Source of the DNA: Agromyces sp. H17E-10
GTDB lineage: Bacteria > Actinomycetota > Actinomycetes > Actinomycetales > Microbacteriaceae
Assembly (NCBI RefSeq): GCF_022919715.1
Contig: NZ_CP095042.1
Coordinates: forward strand, 1,922,001-1,986,000
Reading direction: 5' to 3'
DNA length: 64,000 nt
Positions within the stretch are counted from its first letter, which is position 1; every line of letters begins with the position of its first letter. The notes under the pieces are model-generated. The model was not told the origin of the DNA and did no database searches. It was given only the letters and a program-made list of their open reading frames with translations. Of the stretch, positions 54,885 through 64,000 are shown one piece after another. Made by a program: the position numbers and the translations under genes.

Positions 54885-54914
54885 TTGCGCTCGACGTGAA
54901 TTCCCCGCTAGTGT
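54885..54914 (+). promoter_or_regulatory. Probable promoter of the 24-residue ORF
   Basis: TTGCGC (54885-54890) and TAGTGT (54909-54914) are 18 bp apart, about 60 bp before the small ORF. An inverted repeat GATTC/GAATC lies just upstream at 54858-54872. Confidence 0.5.
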
Positions 54915-54973
54915 CTGATTTCGGCGCAAACGCGCCCCGCGAGACCGCAGAGCCACGAGAGGAGTTGATCCCG

Positions 54974-55048
54974 ATGATGAAGTACATCTTCACGCCAGCA
55001 TTTACTGCCGGCCGCACGGTGATCCTCCTCGCCGCTTCGGCCTGCTAG
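54974..55048 (+). CDS. 24-residue hydrophobic peptide
   Basis: A short ORF reads MMKYIFTPAF, TAGRTVILLAA and ends SAC followed by TAG. GAGAGGAG lies 9 nt before the first of two consecutive ATGs, and a promoter-like sequence is further upstream, so it is probably translated. The peptide is mostly hydrophobic, with one Lys, one Arg and a C-terminal Cys. It could be a small membrane protein or a leader peptide for the next gene, but no run of regulatory codons is seen. The function is unknown. Confidence 0.5.
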   Translation: MMKYIFTPAFTAGRTVILLAASAC

Positions 55049-55332
55049 TTCTCCGCCCCTGGCTTCACGAGTGATCGTTCTGATCGCCTGAGGCCTCGCC
55101 ACCCTCGAGGTGCGAGCCGCGGCCCTGCCGCAGCATCCGTCACGCCCGACCGTTCGGGCAGATCGCCGGATGCCTCGCCCCACCTCGTCGGTCCCGCGGC
55201 TCCGCCGCACGCTCCGGTGACCAGGACCCGATGTCCGTCGCCGCTTCTCTCCCGCAGACGACATCGTCGCAGTCGCGGCGATGCCCACGCACCGACCGGT
55301 GCACCCATCCATCACCCTGAAAAGGACACACC
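55049..55332. other. 284-bp stretch without a recognisable gene
   Basis: No ORF with a ribosome binding site or normal codon use is seen here. The sequence may be an untranslated leader between the 24-residue ORF and the 81-residue ORF, as no terminator or strong promoter separates them. Confidence 0.5.
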
Positions 55333-55578
55333 GTGAACACCAGTTCTCTCGCCCTCGGCCAGTCGCAGCGACAGGCCACCGACGTGCGCGTCCAGGCGCG
55401 CCGACTCAACGAGCGCATCGCACTGCGCGCCGGCCTCGCGCTCATCGCGTGGAGCCGCCGGCAGAACGAGCGTCTCTCGCACGAGGCCGTGCTCCTGCGT
55501 CAGCAGAACACCCGTCTCGCGCACCGGGTCCGCGGCGGCGACCTCCAGCGGGTCGCCCTCGTCTCGTCCCACATGTGA
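55333..55578 (+). CDS. Small basic hypothetical protein (81 aa)
   Basis: The GTG start has AAAAGGA 8 nt upstream. The protein is helical and rich in Arg and Gln: QSQRQATDVRVQARRLNERIALRAGLALIAWSRRQNERLSHEAVLLRQQNTRLAHRVR. It has one short hydrophobic patch (ALRAGLALIAW). No known family is recognised. The regular charge pattern and good codon use favour a real gene. Confidence 0.65.
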   Translation: MNTSSLALGQSQRQATDVRVQARRLNERIALRAGLALIAWSRRQNERLSHEAVLLRQQNTRLAHRVRGGDLQRVALVSSHM

Positions 55579-55785
55579 TCGGACAGCTCCCATGTCCAGC
55601 ACCATGATCACCACCACCGACGGCGCCGCCGCCATCGCGGCGGCGCCGTCCCCCCGGCTCCCCTCCCCTGCGCTCATGCGCCTCGACGAGCTGGCCGTTC
55701 GAAACCCCGGATCCGCCCACGCAGCGCCGGCACGTCGCCGACGGTTCGACCTCGGTCGGAACGTCGACGTCGTGCCGGCGCTGCG

Positions 55786-56229
55786 TCAGGCGGCGGGCGG
55801 CACCCCGTCTGCCGGCTCAGCCGCGTTCAGGCGCAGTGCGATGTCGACGAGGCTGACCCGCTTGAGCCCCGACACCTCGTCGAGCGGCACCCAGCGGGCC
55901 TCGTCGCTCGAACCGCCGACTTCGTTGCGCAACTCGCCGCCGGTCACGCTCCCCCGATAGACCACCCGCATCGCGTAGAGCGGGACGCCGCCCGTGCGCC
56001 GCTTCGCCGCCGGGATGACCATCGTGTCGATGCCGAGCAGGCGGTCGATGGATGCCTCGTAGCCGGTCTCCTCGGCCACCTCGCGTCGCGCGGCGATCGC
56101 GGGATGCTCGTCGCCCTCGATGCCGCCGCCAGGCAGCGTCCAACCCGACCGACCGTGCTCGTTCCAGTGCGAGAGCAACATCTCGCCGTCGCGGATGATC
56201 ACGGCGTACGCGGCGATGCGGATGTCCAT
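55786..56229 (-). CDS. Nudix hydrolase
   Basis: This 147-residue pyrophosphohydrolase has the Nudix box GGIEGDEHPAIAARREVAEETGY, complete with the REVAEETG metal-binding core. It is preceded by WTLPGG and followed by the ALRWVPLDE-like strand (EARWVPLDEVSG). The substrate (oxidised nucleotides, ADP-ribose or others) is not resolved. The gene seems leaderless: TAGGGT lies 6 nt before the ATG. Confidence 0.92.
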   Translation of the reverse strand: MDIRIAAYAVIIRDGEMLLSHWNEHGRSGWTLPGGGIEGDEHPAIAARREVAEETGYEASIDRLLGIDTMVIPAAKRRTGGVPLYAMRVVYRGSVTGGELRNEVGGSSDEARWVPLDEVSGLKRVSLVDIALRLNAAEPADGVPPAA

Positions 56230-56268
56230 GCCGTCACCCTACCCGCGAGGGCTGCGACGACGAGCCGA

Positions 56269-56658
56269 TCAGCTCTGGATCATCGAGTCGTTCTGCACCG
56301 AGTCGTACGCCGAGCGGCCGATCGAAGGGTCGCCGCCGAGCGCCTGGGCCTTCGCGACCTCGGGGGTGACGCTCGCCTGCGAGACGTTGCCGCGGTCGTC
56401 GATGTACTCCTGCTCGAGGCCGTGCCGGGCGCGCTCGCGCTGCGCGAGACCGCGGCCGCGCGCGATGACGTACACGAGCGCCGTGAGGAACGGCACGAAG
56501 ACCAGGAAGATCAGCCACACGGCCTTGGCCCAGCCGGCGAGCTTCGGGTCACGGAACAGGTCGAGCACGATCGTCAGCAGCACCGCGAGATAGGCGATGA
56601 AGACGAAGACGCCGAAGAGCCCGCTGAAGATGTTCCAGAAATTGCTCCACATGTCCAT
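56269..56658 (-). CDS. PLDc_N-domain membrane protein
   Basis: This 129-residue protein has two helices: FWNIFSGLFGVFVFIAYLAVLLTIVLDLF, then the PLDc_N signature DPKLAGWAKAVWLIFLVFVPFLTALVYVIARGRG. A soluble tail of about 60 residues follows. PLDc_N domains occur alone or before phospholipase-D domains; here the catalytic part is absent. ATG 56658 has a GAAAGGCGA site. It converges on nothing; the next gene on the same strand upstream is tRNA-Ala. Confidence 0.85.
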   Translation of the reverse strand: MDMWSNFWNIFSGLFGVFVFIAYLAVLLTIVLDLFRDPKLAGWAKAVWLIFLVFVPFLTALVYVIARGRGLAQRERARHGLEQEYIDDRGNVSQASVTPEVAKAQALGGDPSIGRSAYDSVQNDSMIQS

Positions 56659-56781
56659 CGGGATCGCCTTTCGCTGTGATCGAGACGCCCGGGATCGCCG
56701 ATGCGCTTGACTCAAGATTAGCGGGAGGAGGGCGTGTCGGACAGCGCGGAAGATCACACGCTTCGAACGAAATGCGAAGGG

Positions 56782-56854
56782 TGGAGCCTAGGAGAATCGA
56801 ACTCCTGACATCCTGCTTGCAAAGCAGGCGCTCTACCAACTGAGCTAAGGCCCC
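56782..56854 (-). tRNA. tRNA-Ala (TGC)
   Basis: Minus-strand 73-nt cloverleaf with acceptor GGGGCCT/AGGCTCC including the G3-U70 pair that marks tRNA-Ala. The anticodon loop is TTTGCAA (anticodon TGC) in stem CCTGC/GCAGG, and the T-arm contains GTTCGATTC. CCA is not encoded. It lies 41 nt from tRNA-Ile. Confidence 0.97.
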
Positions 56855-56895
56855 TGAGCAGGTGCCATGGGCACCTGCGATGTGGAGTTTTGGAG

Positions 56896-56969
56896 TGGGG
56901 ATACGAGGACTTGAACCTCGGACCTCTTCGTTATCAGCGAAGCGCTCTAACCGCCTGAGCTATATCCCC
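56896..56969 (-). tRNA. tRNA-Ile (GAT)
   Basis: Minus-strand 74-nt cloverleaf with acceptor GGGGATA/TATCCCC, anticodon loop CTGATAA (anticodon GAT) in stem CTTCG/CGAAG, and T-loop GTTCAAGTC. CCA is not encoded. The gyrA-DUF3566-tRNA-Ile-tRNA-Ala order is conserved in actinobacteria. Confidence 0.97.
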
Positions 56970-57033
56970 GAATTTCGGCCGAAGGACAGACTACCCGACT
57001 CCGGGCGAAAGTCCGAATCGAGCCGAAGCCGGC

Positions 57034-57438
57034 TCAATTGTTGGTGAAGCCGACCAGGATTCCGCCCGTGATCTTGACGCTCAGGTTGTACAGCACGGCG
57101 AGGATCGCACCGAGCGCGGTCGTCACGACGAGGTTGAGCAGCGACGCCACGACGGCGAAGCCCATGACGTTGCCGAGCGACAGCACCGACGAGAGGTCGC
57201 CACCCGTGCCGGCCACGTCTTTCACGAGCTCGTTGAGCTTGTCGAAGACGTCGGTCGAGTTGAGCACCGTCCAGATGAGGAACGTCGCCACGATCGACAC
57301 CACCGCGAGGCACACCGCGACGAGGAACGACAGCTTCACCGCCGACCAGAAGTCGATGTACACGAGCCGCAGGCGCACCTGCTTGGCCGGCGGGCGCTTG
57401 CTCGACTTGCGGGCCAGCTTCTCGGCGACGCTACTCAT
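57034..57438 (-). CDS. DUF3566 transmembrane protein
   Basis: This 134-residue protein has a basic N-terminus (RKSSKRPPAKQVRLRLVYIDFWSAVKLSF), two membrane helices (LVAVCLAVVSIVATFLIWTVL and NVMGFAVVASLLNLVVTTALGAILAVLYNL) and a short KITGG...FTNN end. This is the DUF3566 family, the gene next to gyrA in most actinobacteria (Rv0007 position), with a proposed envelope or division role. It starts 6 nt after the gyrA stop, with GAGGAG inside the gyrA end, so it is co-transcribed with gyrase. Confidence 0.95.
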   Translation of the reverse strand: MSSVAEKLARKSSKRPPAKQVRLRLVYIDFWSAVKLSFLVAVCLAVVSIVATFLIWTVLNSTDVFDKLNELVKDVAGTGGDLSSVLSLGNVMGFAVVASLLNLVVTTALGAILAVLYNLSVKITGGILVGFTNN

Positions 57439-57444
57439 AGACGA

Positions 57445-62140
<4,696 letters not shown>

Positions 62141-62179
62141 TCAGGGGATAACTCGACTCGAGCGACCGTTTTCGTCTCG

Positions 62180-62668
62180 TCAACCGTAGGTATCGCGAGG
62201 ACCGCGCCCTGGAACCGATCTGGGACCCTTTTTCCAGGTGGGGGCGTCGGGTCCTTGGAAGCGGATCGTCTCGACCCCCGCGCCGGGGAACCGGGACACG
62301 ATCTCGGTGACGAGTTGCGTGCGCATGAGTCGGAGCTGCGTCGCCCACGCCGTCGACGCGCACTTCACCTGCAGCACCCCGCCTTCGATCGCGATCGCCT
62401 CGGAGTGCCGAGCGGTCTCGTCACCGACGATCTCGGCCCACGACGCGAGGACGTCGTGCTGCGAGAGCGGACCCGTCCAGCCGAGCTGCGAGCTCAGGCC
62501 GTCGAGCGTCGCGGCGAGCGGCTTCGGGTCGCGACCCGGCGTGAACGGCTGGCTGCCCGACTCGTCGCGGGTGCGGACCCTCGAGCGGCCCGGACGCACC
62601 CGGGGCTCGCCGCCGAAGACCTCGCGGAAATGGCGGTAGACGCGCACGGACTCGGAGACGTCGGTCAT
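62180..62668 (-). CDS. DUF721 (DciA-like) protein
   Basis: This 162-residue protein of the DUF721/DciA family has the core LSSQLGWTGPLSQHDVLASWAEIVGDETARHSEAIAIEGGVLQVKCASTAWATQLRLMRTQLV. DciA is the ancestral loader of the DnaB helicase in many bacteria, and the actinobacterial gene (Rv0004 position) lies between recF and gyrB as here. The N-terminus has a charged FGGEPRVRPGRSRVRTRDE stretch. The ATG overlaps the recF stop (ATGA). Confidence 0.93.
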   Translation of the reverse strand: MTDVSESVRVYRHFREVFGGEPRVRPGRSRVRTRDESGSQPFTPGRDPKPLAATLDGLSSQLGWTGPLSQHDVLASWAEIVGDETARHSEAIAIEGGVLQVKCASTAWATQLRLMRTQLVTEIVSRFPGAGVETIRFQGPDAPTWKKGPRSVPGRGPRDTYG

Positions 62669-63978
62669 GGGCGGGCCCCCTCCTCGTCGATCGGGATGTC
62701 GGTAGGAGTCTCGGTCTCGATCTCGGTTTCGGTTTCGGTCTCGGTCGCGGGCGCGGGCGACGGATCGTCGACATCGACGATTCGGCCGGCCTCGATGTGC
62801 ACGATACGCGCGGTCAGTGGCGCCGGCACGTCTTCGAGCACCGCGGCGGTGACGAGCACCTGCTCGAAGCCGACGATCGCCTCGGCCAGCCGCTCGCGAC
62901 GAAGGCGATCGAGCTCGGCGAAGACGTCGTCGAGCACGAGCACGGGGTCGCCCGTCGCCGAGTCGCGACGGAGGAGCTCTGCCGACGCGAGCCGGATCGC
63001 CAGGGCGAACGACCAGGACTCGCCGTGGCTCGCATACCCCTTCGCCGGCAGCCCGTTGAGCAGCAGCAGCACGTCGTCGCGGTGCGGCCCGACGAGCGTG
63101 ACCCCGCGCTCGAGCTCTTTCGCGCGAAGCGCGCGAAGCGCGCCGGCGAACCGCTCGGCGGTGTTGACCGCCGGCTGAGCAGCGCCCGACGGGTCTCGAT
63201 ACGCGTCGTCGGTGCGCTCGGGCGCCACGCGACCACCGGTGGTCGCGTCGAAACCCGTCGATTCGCCGTCGACATCGGCCCCGTCGACCGACAGCACGGC
63301 GCGTAGCTCGGGCCGGTGATCGGCGTCGACGATCGACCGGTAGGCCGCCGCGACCGGTTCGGCGAGCTCGGCGATGAGCGCCACGCGCTGGTCGATGAGC
63401 TCGGTGCCGAGTTCGACGAGCCGTTCGTCCCAGATGTCGAGGGTCGTCAGCTTGTCGGCGGCGAGACCGCGGGCGCGGGCACTCTTGAGCAGCGAGTTGC
63501 GCTGCTTCAGCACGCGGTCGTAGTCGGCCATGACGCCCGCGAGTCGCGGTGAGCGCTGGACGAGCAGTTCATCGAGCATGCGTCGCCGGACCCCGGGTTC
63601 GCCGCGCACGATCGCCAGGTCTTCGGGCGCGAACAGCACGCTGTGCGCGTAGCGCGGCAGCTCGCGGGTCTTGACCGCGGAGCGATTGAGCTGCGCACGG
63701 TTCGCACCCTGCCGGTTGAGCTGCAGCTCGACGAGCAGACGGCGGTCGCCGTGGGCGAGCTGCGCCCGAATGATCGCCGCGTCGGCACCGGCACGGATGA
63801 GCGCCTGGTCGCTCGACACCCGGTGCGAGCCGAGGGTCGCGAGGTAGCCGATCGACTCGACGAGGTTCGTCTTGCCCTGGCCGTTGCGGCCGACCAGCAC
63901 GGTCGCGCCCGGGCCGAGCTCGAGCTCGGCCCTCGCGTAGTTGCGGTAGTCGGTCAGTGAGAGGCGGGCGACGTGCAC
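62665..63978 (-). CDS. recF: Recombination protein RecF, with in-frame repeat insertion
   Basis: This 437-residue SMC-like ATPase loads RecA at gaps. Walker A is GRNGQGKT (30-37), then SVLFAPEDLAIVRGEPGVRRRMLDELL, the signature KGYASHGESWSFALAIRLASAELL, and Walker B PVLVLDDVFAELDRLRRERL. Residues about 241-263 (GFDATTGGRVAPERTDDAYRDP part) come from a dispersed DNA repeat inserted in frame in a variable loop. The C-terminus has a Thr-Glu hexamer repeat. GTG 63978 (MHVARLSLTDYRNY) is chosen: AGGAG lies 8 nt upstream and the start matches RecF. Confidence 0.95.
   Translation of the reverse strand: MHVARLSLTDYRNYARAELELGPGATVLVGRNGQGKTNLVESIGYLATLGSHRVSSDQALIRAGADAAIIRAQLAHGDRRLLVELQLNRQGANRAQLNRSAVKTRELPRYAHSVLFAPEDLAIVRGEPGVRRRMLDELLVQRSPRLAGVMADYDRVLKQRNSLLKSARARGLAADKLTTLDIWDERLVELGTELIDQRVALIAELAEPVAAAYRSIVDADHRPELRAVLSVDGADVDGESTGFDATTGGRVAPERTDDAYRDPSGAAQPAVNTAERFAGALRALRAKELERGVTLVGPHRDDVLLLLNGLPAKGYASHGESWSFALAIRLASAELLRRDSATGDPVLVLDDVFAELDRLRRERLAEAIVGFEQVLVTAAVLEDVPAPLTARIVHIEAGRIVDVDDPSPAPATETETETEIETETPTDIPIDEEGARP
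62709..62750. repeat. Seven hexanucleotide repeats in the recF 3' end
   Basis: Units TCTCGG, TCTCGA, TCTCGG, TTTCGG, TTTCGG, TCTCGG and TCGCGG encode alternating Thr and Glu near the RecF C-terminus. The array keeps the frame when units are gained or lost. Confidence 0.85.
63191..63256. repeat. 66-bp inverted-repeat element inside recF
   Basis: The left end GGGTCTCGATACGCG and the right end CGCGTCGAAACCC are near-perfect inverted repeats. Inside, a perfect 22-bp palindrome (63227-63248, half-site ACGCGACCACC) occurs. The 15-mer at its left end is the reverse complement of the end of copy 1 (6350-6364). The element is 22 codons long and keeps the recF frame open. Confidence 0.85.
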
Positions 63979-64000
63979 GGGCACCACTCCTCTCGATCGA

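Noticed and set aside
55592..55960. Possible 122-residue gene after the 81-residue ORF
   Set aside because: No ribosome binding site, low-complexity Ala/Pro/Arg/Ser sequence, and its second half lies antisense to the clear Nudix gene.

Overview
The window is chromosomal DNA of a very GC-rich actinobacterium, most likely a member of the Microbacteriaceae. The genus cannot be fixed from sequence alone. The evidence is strong G/C third-position codon use, frequent GTG and TTG starts, many leaderless promoters with a TANNNT box 6-7 nt before the start codon, and a gene order that matches the region beside the actinobacterial replication origin. recF, a DUF721 gene, gyrB, gyrA, a DUF3566 gene, tRNA-Ile and tRNA-Ala run leftward from the right edge. 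The cyclophilin, rhomboid, crgA, sortase, glutamine amidotransferase, pknB, pknA, pbpA, ftsW, pstP, fhaB, fhaA and tRNA-Leu block lies further left. dnaN, dnaA and the main origin should lie just beyond the right edge.

Positions 1-30 kb are mostly accessory metabolism and regulation. They hold an amino-acid permease; a 1346-residue secreted protein with six carboxypeptidase-regulatory-like and eight Ig-like repeats; a frameshifted luciferase-like/FAD-linked oxidase fusion beside an HxlR regulator and a PfkB kinase; an AlkA-type glycosylase; a PLP decarboxylase; YceI, flavin-reductase and nitronate-monooxygenase-like proteins; a TetR regulator with an NCS1 permease and a metallo-beta-lactamase-fold hydrolase; an ECF sigma factor with a SnoaL-like neighbour; a monooxygenase-MarR operon; an SRAP protein; a deaminase; flotillin; an AraC/GyrI regulator; an anchored zinc peptidase; and a CGNR regulator divergent from an alpha/beta hydrolase.

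Positions 30-46 kb hold a beta-phosphoglucomutase plus GH65 phosphorylase pair, then a seven-gene cell-wall and signalling run (fhaA to pknB, six of its junctions overlapping or 3 nt apart). On the opposite strand are a class E sortase, a 52-residue membrane protein and a glutamine amidotransferase. crgA and a rhomboid protease converge on a 246-bp gap that contains a symmetric cluster of DnaA boxes. Positions 46.9-56.7 kb look like an insertion into the conserved order: a TetR-controlled amidohydrolase plus peptide-type ABC transporter operon, two small ORFs, a Nudix hydrolase and a PLDc_N membrane protein.

The most unusual non-coding signals are the DnaA-box cluster and a family of about 41-66-bp inverted repeats with a shared 15-bp end. 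These repeats provide the stop codons of two genes, sit at the -35 position of two leaderless promoters, and in one case lie in frame inside recF. Several regulators also have clear palindromic operators overlapping their promoters. No CRISPR array, prophage, insertion sequence, rRNA or riboswitch was recognised.
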